Shown piece after piece: positions 35,016 through 44,960 of a DNA stretch of 64,000 bases. The stretch comes from Algoriphagus alkaliphilus (GTDB lineage Bacteria > Bacteroidota > Bacteroidia > Cytophagales > Cyclobacteriaceae), in assembly GCF_900103735.1 (NCBI RefSeq), contig NZ_FMXE01000013.1, positions 55,825-119,824 of the forward strand, in the 5' to 3' direction. The notes under the pieces are model-generated. The model searched no databases and had not been told where the DNA came from. It saw only the letters and a program-made list of their open reading frames with translations. How positions within the stretch are numbered: position 1 is the first letter of the stretch; each line of letters starts with the position of its first letter. Both the position numbers and the translations under genes were made by a program.

Positions 35016-35678
35016 ATGCAAGTGAAAATTGAAGATAGTTGGAAAAACGCATTAAGTGAAGTGTTTCATCAAGACTTTTTTTCCTGTTTGGTATCTTTTG
35101 TAAGGGACGAATATCAGTCGCATCAGGTTTTCCCTCCTAGTAAAGAAATCTTTAAAGCGTTTGAACTTTGTCCAATTTCGAAAGTAAAAGTAGTGATTTT
35201 AGGTCAGGATCCGTATCATGGTCCCGGCCAAGCTAATGGACTTTCTTTTTCGGTAAAAGCTGGAATTCCCTTTCCTCCAAGTCTTTTGAATATTTTAAAG
35301 GAAATAAAAGCAGATATTGGAATGGATATGCCCCCCAATGGAGATCTGACAAGATGGGCAGATCAAGGTGTCTTCCTTTTGAATGCAACTCTTACGGTAC
35401 GTGCAAATCAGGCCGGTTCTCATCAAAAGCAAGGATGGGAGATTTTTACCGACGAAGTGATTAAATCTATAAGTTCTCAAAGAGAAAATGTAGTCTTTAT
35501 GCTTTGGGGTGCCTATGCGCAAAAAAAAGCGGAATTAATTGACCCTGAAAAACATCTCATCCTGAAAGCACCTCATCCAAGTCCACTTTCTGCACATCGT
35601 GGATTTTTAGGGTGTCGGCATTTTTCCAAAGCGAATGACTATTTGATTGAAAAGCAGCTAAAACCTATCAATTGGTAA
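35016..35678 (+). CDS. ung: Uracil-DNA glycosylase
   Basis: 220 residues, family 1 UDG. The water-activating motif GQDPYHGPGQANGLSF (Asp65) and the HPSPLSAHRGF loop are both intact. It removes uracil from DNA. The gene is divergent from apaG, sharing 56 bp. Confidence 0.97.
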   Translation: MQVKIEDSWKNALSEVFHQDFFSCLVSFVRDEYQSHQVFPPSKEIFKAFELCPISKVKVVILGQDPYHGPGQANGLSFSVKAGIPFPPSLLNILKEIKADIGMDMPPNGDLTRWADQGVFLLNATLTVRANQAGSHQKQGWEIFTDEVIKSISSQRENVVFMLWGAYAQKKAELIDPEKHLILKAPHPSPLSAHRGFLGCRHFSKANDYLIEKQLKPINW

Positions 35679-35680
35679 AA

Positions 35681-35702
35681 AAAATCCCTGATCGGGGATT
35701 TT
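35681..35702. terminator. Bidirectional terminator between ung and lepB
   Basis: AAAATCCC, 6-nt loop, GGGATTTT, with A-rich and T-rich flanks. It directly abuts the end of both convergent genes. Confidence 0.85.
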
Positions 35703-35705
35703 CAG

Positions 35706-36782
35706 TTATTCAATGCTTTTGAAGAATCGGCTCCAGCGGATTTTGTTGAACATGGATTCGTATTTGTCGAGTGATAACCAAAGAAACCAAGCCTTGCCTA
35801 CTACGTGGTCTTCAGGAACAAATCCCCAAAATCTGGAATCCAATGAATCATGGCGATTGTCTCCCATCATAAAATAATAATTCTGTTTGAACGTATAATT
35901 GTCCACCTTTTGTCCATCGATAAAAAGTGCGGCATCCCGGATTTCCACGTTTTTATGGCTTTCGTATTTTTCTATGGTAAATCCATAACGCATCACGTTG
36001 TCAGGAGTCATTTCGATAGTCCAATCCTTGGCTGGAATCTGTAAGGGGCCGAAGTTGTCTGCATTCCAACCATAATTTGAATTTGCAGGGAAAATCCTGA
36101 TATCGTTGACTCCTGGACCCTCGATGCGCTTGGTGATTGAAACTACGACAGGTGAGGTTCGAAGTCTTTCCATCATTTGATCTGTCCCAAAAACCATGTA
36201 GCCCACCCCGTTGGTAAAGGACAAGAAACTCTCCTGATTGATATCATAATCAGCGAAGAAATCTACCGTCAAAGGCCTGTTAGCGATTAAATCGTAGGAA
36301 TATTGCATTTCCTCCGGTTTGGGGGCTACGGCTCCATTCACTATTAATTCTCCCTGCTTAACTTCTATAATATCCCCAGAGATGCCTACTGCCCGCTTGA
36401 TATAGTTGGTTTTTAGATCACTTGGATATTGAAATTCAATAGGGAAATTAAAGACTACCACATCGTTTCTTTCAATATCACTGAAGCCCGGAAGCCGTAA
36501 ATAAGGTATCTGGATAGCGTCAGAATAGGATTGGATTTCGGTTCCCCATATTTTTTGGTGAGTTAAAGGCACCTGTAGCGGAGTTTTGGGGATTCGCGTT
36601 CCATAATGCATTTTACTTACAAAAAGGAAATCACCTACCAGAAGTGATTTTTCCATAGAAGCAGTGGGGATAGTAAAAGGCTCAAGTAAAAGCCAACGGA
36701 TTAAGCTGGCAGCTACAACGGCAAAAACCAACGCATCCAGCCATTCCCTGGTTGCTGATTTTTTGATTTTAGATTGACTCAT
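35706..36782 (-). CDS. lepB: Signal peptidase I
   Basis: 358 residues, longer than the E. coli enzyme because of an inserted beta domain, as usual for Bacteroidota. One N-terminal membrane helix (about 16-34) is followed by the catalytic Ser42 in FTIPTASMEKSLLVGDFL and Lys129 in TNYIKRAVGISGDIIEV. GDNRHDSLDSRFWGFVPEDHVVGKAW is the C-terminal signature. It cleaves signal peptides at the outer face of the inner membrane. Last gene of a parA-parB-DUF5683-dapB-lepB run. Confidence 0.95.
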   Translation of the reverse strand: MSQSKIKKSATREWLDALVFAVVAASLIRWLLLEPFTIPTASMEKSLLVGDFLFVSKMHYGTRIPKTPLQVPLTHQKIWGTEIQSYSDAIQIPYLRLPGFSDIERNDVVVFNFPIEFQYPSDLKTNYIKRAVGISGDIIEVKQGELIVNGAVAPKPEEMQYSYDLIANRPLTVDFFADYDINQESFLSFTNGVGYMVFGTDQMMERLRTSPVVVSITKRIEGPGVNDIRIFPANSNYGWNADNFGPLQIPAKDWTIEMTPDNVMRYGFTIEKYESHKNVEIRDAALFIDGQKVDNYTFKQNYYFMMGDNRHDSLDSRFWGFVPEDHVVGKAWFLWLSLDKYESMFNKIRWSRFFKSIE

Positions 36783-36797
36783 GTGCTAATGTTAGGT

Positions 36798-37520
36798 TCA
36801 GAAAGATAGAAAATCATCCATAGAAAGTACTCCTTTTTTGCCTAGAATCCACTCAGCCACCAAAATTGCGCCAAGGGCAAAGCCCTGTCTGCTGTGAGCA
36901 GTATGGGTGATTTCAATTTGGTCAATTTCAGAGCTATAGCGAATAATATGGGTGCCTGGAGCAGGGTCAATGCGCTTTGCAGTAATCGGTAGCGAATGTT
37001 CACTTTCGGGCGATTGTCCGTTCAGATGCCAACTATTTAAATTGTTTACATTTCGGATAATACCCTCTGCAAGAGTTATAGCTGTTCCCGATGGGGCATC
37101 CTTTTTTTCGGTATGATGAATTTCTTCCAGAGATGCCTGATAGCCACTTATTTCATTCATCAGCTTTGCCAGAAACTCATTGACTTTGAAAAAAATATTG
37201 ACTCCGATGCTATAATTGGACGCATAAAAAAACGATCCATTATGTTTAGCAGTTAAGATTTCAATTTCCGATTTTCTGTCAAGCCAGCCGGTAGTACCTG
37301 ACACCACGGGAATTCCACGTGTCATCGCCCAGCTGATATTTTCAACTGCCGCCTCAGGTTGACTGAACTCGATGGCAACGTCAATTTTTGAGGGATCAAG
37401 CGAATTGAGTTCGTCCCGATTGTCTATGTTTATTTTGCCGGAAATACGGTGGCCGCGGGTTTCAGCGATCTCACTGATGATTTTCCCCATTTTACCATAT
37501 CCGAGAATTAAAATGTCCAT
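36798..37520 (-). CDS. dapB: 4-Hydroxy-tetrahydrodipicolinate reductase
   Basis: 240 residues. Lysine/diaminopimelate pathway reductase. NAD(P)-binding GYGKMGKIISE at the N-terminus, SGTTGW, and the catalytic segment EIHHTEKKDAPSGTA (His135/136, Lys139/140). The start overlaps the stop of the DUF5683 gene by one base. Confidence 0.96.
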   Translation of the reverse strand: MDILILGYGKMGKIISEIAETRGHRISGKINIDNRDELNSLDPSKIDVAIEFSQPEAAVENISWAMTRGIPVVSGTTGWLDRKSEIEILTAKHNGSFFYASNYSIGVNIFFKVNEFLAKLMNEISGYQASLEEIHHTEKKDAPSGTAITLAEGIIRNVNNLNSWHLNGQSPESEHSLPITAKRIDPAPGTHIIRYSSEIDQIEITHTAHSRQGFALGAILVAEWILGKKGVLSMDDFLSF

Positions 37521-38137
37521 TATTTGAATTGAAATTTCAGAGTTAAGCCCAGCGAATTGCCAGAGGCTGCGAAAGTACCCACATTTGGTTCAATTTTCAT
37601 GGAAATGTCGTCGGAAATATCGAATCCTGACAAGTGGGCATCCACATTGGCATCAATCAAATTTAGTGCGTAGATGGCAGCCAACAGCAGAATTGTCATA
37701 TCCCGATTTTGTCTCCAATAGTCAACGTTTCTCACCAATGCTTCCCGATTGAGGGAAGGAAACTGGCTTTTATCCCCCTCATCGAAAGCAAATAGTGCTG
37801 TCCTAAATGTTTGGTAGCGCTTATTATTGAAGCCTATAAAATAAATGTTTGTCATGAAGCCGGCATATATCAGGGGTACTTTCCATGCTTTGTTGTTATA
37901 TACCTGGCCTGCCCCAGGCAAAATTGCAGAGAGCAGTGTTGCTTTTCTTGGGTTTTTAGGCAGGGTCGAAAAAACGGGTTTATCTTCCTTCCCCCTTGGT
38001 TGGTTCTCAGTGACTTTGTCCTCTGATTGATTTTGGGAAAAAGAGGGGACAGAAATAAAAAAAGCCAAGAGCAAAATCCCAAGGGAAATCCATGGGGTTT
38101 TGTTTTTTGATCCGGTATGGAAAAGGAAATGGGTCAA
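37520..38137 (-). CDS. DUF5683 family protein
   Basis: 205 residues from a TTG start at 38137; there is no ATG before residue 94. A signal peptide (WISLGILLLAFFISVPSFSQ) is followed by a charged linker and the conserved core PRKATLLSAILPGAGQVYNNKAWKVPLIYAG, with two hydrophobic segments. DUF5683 proteins sit between parB and dapB/lepB in many Bacteroidota; their function is unknown. Spacing of 2 bp to parB and overlap with dapB show a tight operon. Confidence 0.88.
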   Translation of the reverse strand: MTHFLFHTGSKNKTPWISLGILLLAFFISVPSFSQNQSEDKVTENQPRGKEDKPVFSTLPKNPRKATLLSAILPGAGQVYNNKAWKVPLIYAGFMTNIYFIGFNNKRYQTFRTALFAFDEGDKSQFPSLNREALVRNVDYWRQNRDMTILLLAAIYALNLIDANVDAHLSGFDISDDISMKIEPNVGTFAASGNSLGLTLKFQFK

Positions 38138-38139
38138 TT

Positions 38140-39051
38140 TTAGATGATTTCTAGAATTTCCAGAATTCTGTTGAGGTCACTTACCGAATTGAAAGGTATT
38201 TTAATTTCTCCCCGGTTTTTCTCATCCGTTTTCAAGGCTACCTTAGTTCCGAAATGAGAAGCCAAACGTTGCTGGATTTTGTTCATTTCATATTTACGAA
38301 CCGGATCCATGCTCTTTGTGTTTTTTTCTTTCTCTTCTTTACTTGCATTGAGGGCTTTGACGAGCGCTTCAACGCTTCGCACACTCAGTTCTTCTTCGAC
38401 AGCTTTCTTGAAAATGGCCAGTTGCTTGTCCACATCTTCGATGTTGATCAATGCACGGGCATGCCCCATGGAGAGTTGTTGATCGCGAATTGCTGCCTGA
38501 ATAGTAGGGGGGAGTTTTAAAAGTCTTAGGTAATTGTTTACAGTCGTTCTGTTTTTCCCGACCCGATCACCGAGTTCCTCTTGCTTGAGACTGCACTCTA
38601 CCAATAACCTTTGGTATGAATTGGCAATTTCCATGGCATTCAGGTTTTCTCGCTGAATGTTTTCGATCAGCGCCATTTCCAGCATTTGCTGGTCATTTGC
38701 TGTCCTGACGTAGGCAGGTATTTGAGTTAAGCCTGCGATTTTAGAGGCCTGAAATCTACGCTCTCCAGAGATCAGTTGGTACTCATTTGGAGCAAGTTTT
38801 CTAACAGTAATTGGTTGAATTATCCCCTGAACCAAAATGGAATCTGCAAGTTCCTGAAGTGCAGCTTTGTCAAAATGGACTCTTGGCTGGTAAGGATTGA
38901 CCTGAATCTCTTCAAGAGGGATTTCAAAAATTCCTGTTTTAGCGATTTCAGGAAGAATTTCGTTGAATTTATGCTTGGCAGGGCTGTCTTCCAACAGTGC
39001 TCCCAGACCTCTTCCTAATGCGTTCTTTCGATTGGGCTTGTTTTCTGACAT
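38140..39051 (-). CDS. parB: Chromosome partitioning protein ParB
   Basis: 303 residues. The CTPase/ParB core includes IPLEEIQVNPYQPRVHFD, LISGERRFQASKIAG and IENIQRENLNAMEIANSYQ, followed by the HTH (QEELGDRVGKNRTTVNNYLRLLKLP) and a C-terminal dimerisation region. It binds parS and loads condensin. I did not find a parS site in this window. The start is 2 bp behind parA. Confidence 0.96.
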   Translation of the reverse strand: MSENKPNRKNALGRGLGALLEDSPAKHKFNEILPEIAKTGIFEIPLEEIQVNPYQPRVHFDKAALQELADSILVQGIIQPITVRKLAPNEYQLISGERRFQASKIAGLTQIPAYVRTANDQQMLEMALIENIQRENLNAMEIANSYQRLLVECSLKQEELGDRVGKNRTTVNNYLRLLKLPPTIQAAIRDQQLSMGHARALINIEDVDKQLAIFKKAVEEELSVRSVEALVKALNASKEEKEKNTKSMDPVRKYEMNKIQQRLASHFGTKVALKTDEKNRGEIKIPFNSVSDLNRILEILEII

Positions 39052-39053
39052 AA

Positions 39054-39836
39054 TTAATCAGCCACTTGTTGGTGACCATTTTTTTTAGCGATTTCTCCTG
39101 CCAGATTCAAGTAAGCAATCGATCCTTTTCCATCTGCGTCAAAGGATATTACCGGTAAACCAAAGCTTGGTGATTCAGAAAGACGAACGTTTCGTGGAAT
39201 AATTGTGTCAAAAACCATGTTTTTGAAATGGAATCTAACTTCCTCTACCACTTGGTTTGAAAGTCGAAGGCGAACGTCATACATGGTAAGTAGAATACCC
39301 TCAATTTCCAAGTCAGGATTAAGCCGAGTTTGAATGATTTTGATGGTATTGAGCAATTTCCCCAGCCCTTCCAATGCAAAGTATTCGCACTGTACGGGAA
39401 TAATGATGGAATTAGCGGCTGTCAGTGCATTGATAGTGATCAACCCCAATGACGGTGAGCAATCAATGATGATAAAGTCATAAAGCTCCCGAAGCGATGA
39501 AATCACCTCTTTCATCTTTTCCTCTCGGTTTTCCAAATTGATCATTTCCACTTCGGCACCAACTAAGTCGATATGAGATGGGACCAGGTCAAGATTGTCA
39601 AGCGATGTCTTGCGAATAATTTCTTTGACATTGACGCCATCCACCATACACTCGTAAATGCTGGCTTCTATTGATTTGGGGTCGTGACCCAATCCGGAGG
39701 TGGTATTGGCTTGGGGATCAGCATCGATGACCAGGGTCTTAAACTCCAAGACAGCCAAGCTGGCTGCAAGGTTCATTGCAGTGGTGGTTTTTCCCACTCC
39801 GCCTTTTTGATTGGCTATAGCAATTATTTTTCCCAT
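39054..39836 (-). CDS. parA: Chromosome partitioning ATPase ParA/Soj
   Basis: 260 residues. Deviant Walker [16 protein letters not shown] at the N-terminus, Walker [12 protein letters not shown], and [13 protein letters not shown]. First gene of the chromosome-partitioning operon. 196 bp separate it from yidC. Confidence 0.97.
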   Translation of the reverse strand: MGKIIAIANQKGGVGKTTTAMNLAASLAVLEFKTLVIDADPQANTTSGLGHDPKSIEASIYECMVDGVNVKEIIRKTSLDNLDLVPSHIDLVGAEVEMINLENREEKMKEVISSLRELYDFIIIDCSPSLGLITINALTAANSIIIPVQCEYFALEGLGKLLNTIKIIQTRLNPDLEIEGILLTMYDVRLRLSNQVVEEVRFHFKNMVFDTIIPRNVRLSESPSFGLPVISFDADGKGSIAYLNLAGEIAKKNGHQQVAD

Positions 39837-40000
39837 GGTTAAGTTAGAGGGTATTTTGACTCAATATTAATCAAATTAAGGTCGTTTCCTGTGGAAGATT
39901 TTGCTTTTTTGGAGAGGAATCCTTGTGAAATTAGGTTAAATCATTCATTTTCAACTCAGACTGAGATTTTGAGTTTTTTAGCCACATGGCCCCATGCATT

Positions 40001-40025
40001 AAAAAAGGAGCTGTTTCGAGCTCCT
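40001..40025 (-). terminator. Terminator of yidC
   Basis: On the minus strand AGGAGCT, 6-nt loop, AGCTCCT followed by six T. Confidence 0.88.
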
Positions 40026-40032
40026 CTTAAAT

Positions 40033-41823
40033 TTACTTTTTTCGGTTTGAATCTGCTGCTTTCATCGCGTCTTCCAGTTTTTGTTGAAACTTGGATTTCT
40101 TTTTATTGACGTTTTTGACCTTGCTCTCTTCTACTTTTGCTCTGATTTTCGCATCGTCTACAAAAAGCTTAATCAATGCCTGCTGTCCAAAAGTCACAAC
40201 GTTGGACACAAAGTAATAGAAGCTAAGACCTGCAGGGTAGGAGTTTAGAATAAACATAAACATTACCGGCATGATGTAGCCCAAATTCTTCATAGGCCCG
40301 GTTACAGTAGTCAGTTGATTGTTGAAGTGTGTGTAAACGATCTGAGATACTGTCATCAAGAGCGTAAACAAACTGACGTGTGAACCATAAAAGGGGATGG
40401 TAAACGGCAACTTGATAAATTCATCAAATGTTGACAAGTCATTTGCCCAAAGGAAAGATTCTTGGCGAAGCTCTACTGCGTTTGGGAAAAAGAAGAACAT
40501 TGCAAAAAGAAAAGGCATCTGCAGCAAAAGCGGTAAGCATCCGGATATTGGACTTACTCCCAATTGGGAGAAGAGCTTCATCTGTTCTTGCTGCATTTTT
40601 GTAGCATCATCGCCGTATTTCGCTTTAAGTTCGTCGATTTCCGGCTTAATCACTCGCATTTTGGCCATTCCAATGTATGACTTGTAGGTCAAAGGGGATA
40701 AGGCCAACTTGATGATCAAAACAATCAGGATGATGATAATGCCATAATTATTGAAGTACTTTTCCAGAAATTCAAATAAATGAACGACGATGTATTTGTT
40801 GACCCAGCTAACAAAAAAGTAGCCCATGTCCACATTTTTCTCAAATCCATCAGTCACCTTTTTCAAGGTTTTGTATTTGTCGGGACCAAAATAAAAGCTC
40901 AAGCCTGCTTTTCCATTTTGAAGCGGAATAGCAAATGAAGCACTCATGATCCGAACAATAGAAGAGTCGGCAGGGGTGGACTGCGCAACTTTTACATTTT
41001 GAAATACAGAATCCGCAATAATTCCTGCCGTGAAAAATCGCTGGCTAAAACCTATCCATTTTACAGGCTCGGTTAGTTGCTCCTCTTCTGAATCATTCCC
41101 TACTCCCAAGTTGTCGTAGGATTCGGAAGCGAGGTAATAATTGAGTTGGGTTTGTCTGCGGGATTCAGAGAGATCTTTTTCCTGAGCTTTTACCTTGTCT
41201 TCCCAAGTAAAATTTATTGCATTGCCCGAAAAAACTCCTTGAAAACGCTCAATTTCAAGCGATTTTTTAACCTCAAAACTTCCGTCTGACAGGGTGAATT
41301 TCTGAATGATACTGCCCGACTCTGTCTTGGCAGATAGGGTCAGGACTTGAGTTTTGACTCCATCAAGTTCTTCTCCAGTAAGGTTTGAGTTGAAGTATAG
41401 TTCAGAAAGGGCAATAGGGCCTTTGGTACTTTCAAGCGAAAAGTTCATGGTAGAACTTTTTTCATCCAGTAAAGCAAGGGGCTCCATGTTCCAGCTTTTG
41501 AATTCCTTTAAGATTACCTCCTTGATTTGCGCACCTTTTGTCGAAAAGGTAATTTTCACCTTGTCATTTTCGAGAATCACATTTTCTTCCTCTCCTACTG
41601 TAAGGGATGCAAGAGCTCCATATTTGGAGATTCGCTGAGCATCAACCAGACTGTCCGGAAGAACCTCTATTGTCGGTACTTTGGGACTGACCAAAGTCTG
41701 CGCTTCAGTCTCTTGAGGTGTTTGCTCTAAAGGCGGAATTTCGGGGCTACTCGCAAAAAATAAGGAGTAGATCAAAATCACCGCTGCAAAGAGAATTAAA
41801 CCAGTTGCTTGATTTTTATCCAT
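40033..41823 (-). CDS. yidC: Membrane protein insertase YidC
   Basis: 596 residues. N-terminal membrane helix (about 7-24), a large periplasmic beta domain (about 60-350), then the conserved five-helix core with IILIVLIIKLALSPLTYKSYIGMAKMR, LPLLLQMPFLFAMFFFFPNAVELR and YPAGLSFYYFVSNVV, and a basic C-terminal tail KNVNKKKSKFQQKLED that can touch the ribosome. Works alone or with SecYEG. 40 bp behind pyrG, probably cotranscribed. Confidence 0.96.
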   Translation of the reverse strand: MDKNQATGLILFAAVILIYSLFFASSPEIPPLEQTPQETEAQTLVSPKVPTIEVLPDSLVDAQRISKYGALASLTVGEEENVILENDKVKITFSTKGAQIKEVILKEFKSWNMEPLALLDEKSSTMNFSLESTKGPIALSELYFNSNLTGEELDGVKTQVLTLSAKTESGSIIQKFTLSDGSFEVKKSLEIERFQGVFSGNAINFTWEDKVKAQEKDLSESRRQTQLNYYLASESYDNLGVGNDSEEEQLTEPVKWIGFSQRFFTAGIIADSVFQNVKVAQSTPADSSIVRIMSASFAIPLQNGKAGLSFYFGPDKYKTLKKVTDGFEKNVDMGYFFVSWVNKYIVVHLFEFLEKYFNNYGIIIILIVLIIKLALSPLTYKSYIGMAKMRVIKPEIDELKAKYGDDATKMQQEQMKLFSQLGVSPISGCLPLLLQMPFLFAMFFFFPNAVELRQESFLWANDLSTFDEFIKLPFTIPFYGSHVSLFTLLMTVSQIVYTHFNNQLTTVTGPMKNLGYIMPVMFMFILNSYPAGLSFYYFVSNVVTFGQQALIKLFVDDAKIRAKVEESKVKNVNKKKSKFQQKLEDAMKAADSNRKK

Positions 41824-41863
41824 ATTTCGTTAGTTCCACACCAAAAGTTTTGGTGCAAGTCGA

Positions 41864-43483
41864 TTACTTTACTTTTTTATTATCTATCGCTGCTTGGATA
41901 AATTTCACAAACAGCGGGTGAGGGTTTAAGACGGTACTTTTATATTCCGGGTGAAACTGAACACCAACAAACCAAGGATGGTTTTTCAGCTCCATGATTT
42001 CCACCAGTCCTGTATCTGGATTTTTACCGGTAGCGATCATTCCTTTGCTTTCAACTTGCTCGAGGTAAGCGTTATTGAATTCATATCGGTGACGGTGTCG
42101 CTCCTGAATCTTGGTTTTTCCATAGGCAAGTGCGGACTTACTTCCTTTTTTGAGGTCGCAAGCATACGAACCCAATCGCATAGTACCACCCATTTGGTCG
42201 ATTTTCTTTTGTTCTTCCATCAGTGCGATCATTGGATGGGATGTGTTTGAATCCATTTCAGTAGAGTTGGTGTCTTGGAGGCCAAGTACATTTCTGCCAA
42301 ATTCAATCACTGCAACCTGCATTCCCAGACAAATCCCGAAGAATGGAATTTGTTGCTCTCGAGCATATCTGACAGTCTCGATCTTTCCTTCGAATCCTCT
42401 CTCCCCGAATCCCGGCGCTACCAGGATTCCATCAAGTTCTTCGAGTTTTGATTCGAAATTATCCGTATGAATTTCTTCGGATGAAATCAGTTTCAAACTG
42501 ACTTTACACTCCACAGCCGCTCCGGCATGAGTAAAGGATTCGATAATTGACTTGTAAGAATCCGGAAGAGAAACATATTTCCCGACCAATCCAATAGTAA
42601 CTTCCTGTGTGGGATTTTTCAATCTACCCAAGAAATCTTTCCAATTTTCAAGATCGGTATTGGTTTTTGAAGAGAGCTTCAACTTGCTCATAACGCGTTC
42701 ATCCAGCTTTTCCTTTTTCATCAAAAGAGGCACATCATAAATGGACTCCGCATCCATGGCTTCGATGACACTGTTTAGTTGAACGTTGCAGAACAGGGCT
42801 AATTTTTTCTTCACATCCAGGGGGAGGTGATATTCTGTCCTGCAGACTAATATGTCAGGCTGAATACCCGCCTCGAGAAGTTGCTTCACTGAATGCTGCG
42901 TGGGTTTTGTTTTCAATTCCTTGGTAGCCTTCAAATAGGGGATAAGCGTGAGATGAATGACCAAAAAGTTATTGGGACCCAAATCCCAACGTGCCTGCCT
43001 TACCGCTTCTATGAATGGTAAAGATTCGATATCACCTACGCATCCGCCGATCTCTGTGATGACTACATCATATTTTCCCTCTTCACCAAGTTTGTAAAAA
43101 TTACTTTTGATTTCGTCTGTGATATGTGGAATCACCTGTACTGTCTTGCCAAGAAATTCACCTTTTCGCTCCCTCGTGATTACATTGTTGTAAATTCTGC
43201 CAGTAGTGATATTGTTGCTTTGAGAGGTGGTGACATTTAGGAATCGCTCGTAGTGCCCCAAGTCCAAATCGGTCTCCGCACCATCATCAGTCACGTAACA
43301 TTCCCCGTGCTCATAGGGATTAAGTGTGCCCGGATCAATATTGAGGTAGGGGTCAAATTTTTGGATGGTCACACTGAAGCCCCTGGACTGAAGCAACTTG
43401 CCCAATGAAGCAGCAATAATGCCTTTTCCCAGAGATGAGGTGACCCCTCCGGTGATAAAAACGTACTTGGTGGATGAACCCAT
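41864..43483 (-). CDS. pyrG: CTP synthase
   Basis: 539 residues. N-terminal synthetase domain ([50 protein letters not shown]) and C-terminal glutaminase domain with the Cys nucleophile in [14 protein letters not shown]. It aminates UTP to CTP. Full length. A TAATTTTG box lies about 44 bp upstream on the minus strand. Confidence 0.98.
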   Translation of the reverse strand: MGSSTKYVFITGGVTSSLGKGIIAASLGKLLQSRGFSVTIQKFDPYLNIDPGTLNPYEHGECYVTDDGAETDLDLGHYERFLNVTTSQSNNITTGRIYNNVITRERKGEFLGKTVQVIPHITDEIKSNFYKLGEEGKYDVVITEIGGCVGDIESLPFIEAVRQARWDLGPNNFLVIHLTLIPYLKATKELKTKPTQHSVKQLLEAGIQPDILVCRTEYHLPLDVKKKLALFCNVQLNSVIEAMDAESIYDVPLLMKKEKLDERVMSKLKLSSKTNTDLENWKDFLGRLKNPTQEVTIGLVGKYVSLPDSYKSIIESFTHAGAAVECKVSLKLISSEEIHTDNFESKLEELDGILVAPGFGERGFEGKIETVRYAREQQIPFFGICLGMQVAVIEFGRNVLGLQDTNSTEMDSNTSHPMIALMEEQKKIDQMGGTMRLGSYACDLKKGSKSALAYGKTKIQERHRHRYEFNNAYLEQVESKGMIATGKNPDTGLVEIMELKNHPWFVGVQFHPEYKSTVLNPHPLFVKFIQAAIDNKKVK

Positions 43484-43808
43484 AAGAATGGAGGAGGGAT
43501 GGTTTTAATTGGAATCTTATGGGATTCAAAATTAGGGAAATTTCCTGACTTGGTTTCGGAAGTTTGATCTGATTTTTGAGATTTGATGATTTTTAGATTA
43601 TTCAGTATTCAAAAGGATAAAAAGTAAATAGTGACAGTTTGTGTCGAAAGAATTTTTCGTGTTGTCCTCTCCATTACCATAGTATCGAAATAAAGGAAAA
43701 TTGATTCCCCGAACAAAAAGCTGATGTTAGGTCACTTTAAAATTATGTTTCGCGAGAAAAATCAACCTTTCCCAATGTCTGATAAAAAAACATAAATGAC
43801 TTTACAAT
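43484..43808. other. Gene-free region
   Basis: 325 bp between divergent genes. No gene or strong hairpin seen. It must hold the pyrG promoter (a TAATTTTG box at 43527-43534, minus strand) and that of the following + strand gene. Confidence 0.5.
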
Positions 43809-44387
43809 ATGAAGACTAGAAACAAGAGTATGATACTTGTGGATCAGCATATCGAGATGAACCCTGAGTGGATGGCTAAATTGAAAATTCAAGAGCAAGA
43901 TGTTGTAGTATTGGATCCGGAGAATTTATTTGCCGAATTGGACTGGACTCAGTATGAAGATGACGTCCGTGTTATCAATATTATTTACTCCAGACTCTTC
44001 GAAGACGTGGTAATGAATAATAAAAAACTAATTTGTTTTTGGCCACTTGCCCAGCTATATGGTAATGATTGGTTTCAATTGGTATCACTATGTAAGGAAA
44101 ATTCCTGCGAACTTGAACTATATAGAAGTGGTTTTTTCAATGATGGAAATAATGGGTTTAGCGAAGAAATGCTAAAGTCTTGGAAGAGTTTTGTCTTTTT
44201 TTTAATGGAATCCTTTGAGACATTCAATGAAATGCTTGAGAAATTGTTGATGAAGAATGATTTGAGTCTTTATGAATCAAAATTCGTGGACATAAAGCTC
44301 GAAAAAACCTATTTCAATTTCCTTGCAAAGGAATTCAAAACAAAGAATCTTATTGAAAACAGGTTAAATACCTATTCAATGAATTAG
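43809..44387 (+). CDS. Hypothetical protein
   Basis: 192 residues, acidic, no signal peptide or membrane segment. I recognise no family. It opens with MKTRNKSMILVDQHIEMNPEW and holds a segment VRVINIIYSRLFEDVVMNNKKLICFWPLAQLYG rich in aromatic and aliphatic residues. Low G+C compared with the flanking pyrG gene. Could be a recent acquisition. No operon partner. Confidence 0.65.
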   Translation: MKTRNKSMILVDQHIEMNPEWMAKLKIQEQDVVVLDPENLFAELDWTQYEDDVRVINIIYSRLFEDVVMNNKKLICFWPLAQLYGNDWFQLVSLCKENSCELELYRSGFFNDGNNGFSEEMLKSWKSFVFFLMESFETFNEMLEKLLMKNDLSLYESKFVDIKLEKTYFNFLAKEFKTKNLIENRLNTYSMN

Positions 44388-44503
44388 AATTCAAATGCCG
44401 CCATGAAATTTATTTTACAAATAAATAGTAATTTCATTTATGTAATAGAAATCAATTATTATATTGCAGGGATTTTTATGAACACAAATAAATCCTGAAA
44501 AAA

Positions 44504-44908
44504 ATGAGAGAACTAATTAAAGAAGCCATTGTTGACCTAAAGAAAACAGATGGTTTTATCTACGTAACTGCTGAAGGAAAAAAAATTGATCTTCATGAAG
44601 CAGCAGCAAGAGGACTTGCAGTCACTCCTGTAAATCCAAAAGACGAAGTAATTAAAAAACTTGAAGCAGCTGGATTGTTTTTGACAGACTCAAAATTTGT
44701 GAATGAATTAAACGACCTAATCAGTGTTCTGAGCGGAAGTTCGGCTTCAAGAGGCGCAGGAAAGAGAAGATCTTTTTCTGATTCTGAAAAGTACAAAATT
44801 GTAGAAGAGTGGAAAAAGGTAGAAGCTGCAGGCAAAAAGACTAAGGCTGCATTTGCAAGAGAGATTGGAGTTGGCTATCAGACGTTTATCAACTGGCTGA
44901 AGAGCTAA
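44504..44908 (+). CDS. Two-domain protein: EAA/VTPxN domain plus helix-turn-helix
   Basis: 134 residues. Residues 1-80 match, without gaps, the protein at 1265-1531 (GFIYVT..., EAA, VTPVN, GLFLTD). A Ser/Ala/Gly linker (SGSSASRGAGKRR) joins it to a C-terminal helix-turn-helix (SEKYKIVEEWKKVEAAGKKTKAAFAREIGVGYQTFINWLKS) of the kind found in transposase OrfA and Tnp_1-like proteins. No transposase catalytic gene is nearby, so this is probably a DNA-binding regulator rather than a transposon remnant. A strong terminator follows. Confidence 0.7.
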   Translation: MRELIKEAIVDLKKTDGFIYVTAEGKKIDLHEAAARGLAVTPVNPKDEVIKKLEAAGLFLTDSKFVNELNDLISVLSGSSASRGAGKRRSFSDSEKYKIVEEWKKVEAAGKKTKAAFAREIGVGYQTFINWLKS

Positions 44909-44925
44909 TTGTGTTTGATATAAAC

Positions 44926-44958
44926 AAAAAAAAGACAGCCGTTTCGCTGTCTTTTTTT
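44926..44958. terminator. Bidirectional terminator
   Basis: AAGACAGC, 6-nt loop, GCTGTCTT inside A8 and T7 tracts. It separates the HTH protein gene (+) from the sigma-factor operon (-), whose last stop is at 44961. Confidence 0.92.
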
Positions 44959-44960
44959 GT

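Noticed and set aside
43484..43808. Searched for a riboswitch or attenuator before pyrG.
   Set aside because: No stable hairpin, leader frame or C-tract suitable for reiterative CTP control was seen.
44780..44908. Insertion sequence remnant, because of the transposase-like helix-turn-helix.
   Set aside because: No DDE domain, terminal inverted repeats or second frame nearby, and the protein has a distinct N-terminal domain and its own terminator.
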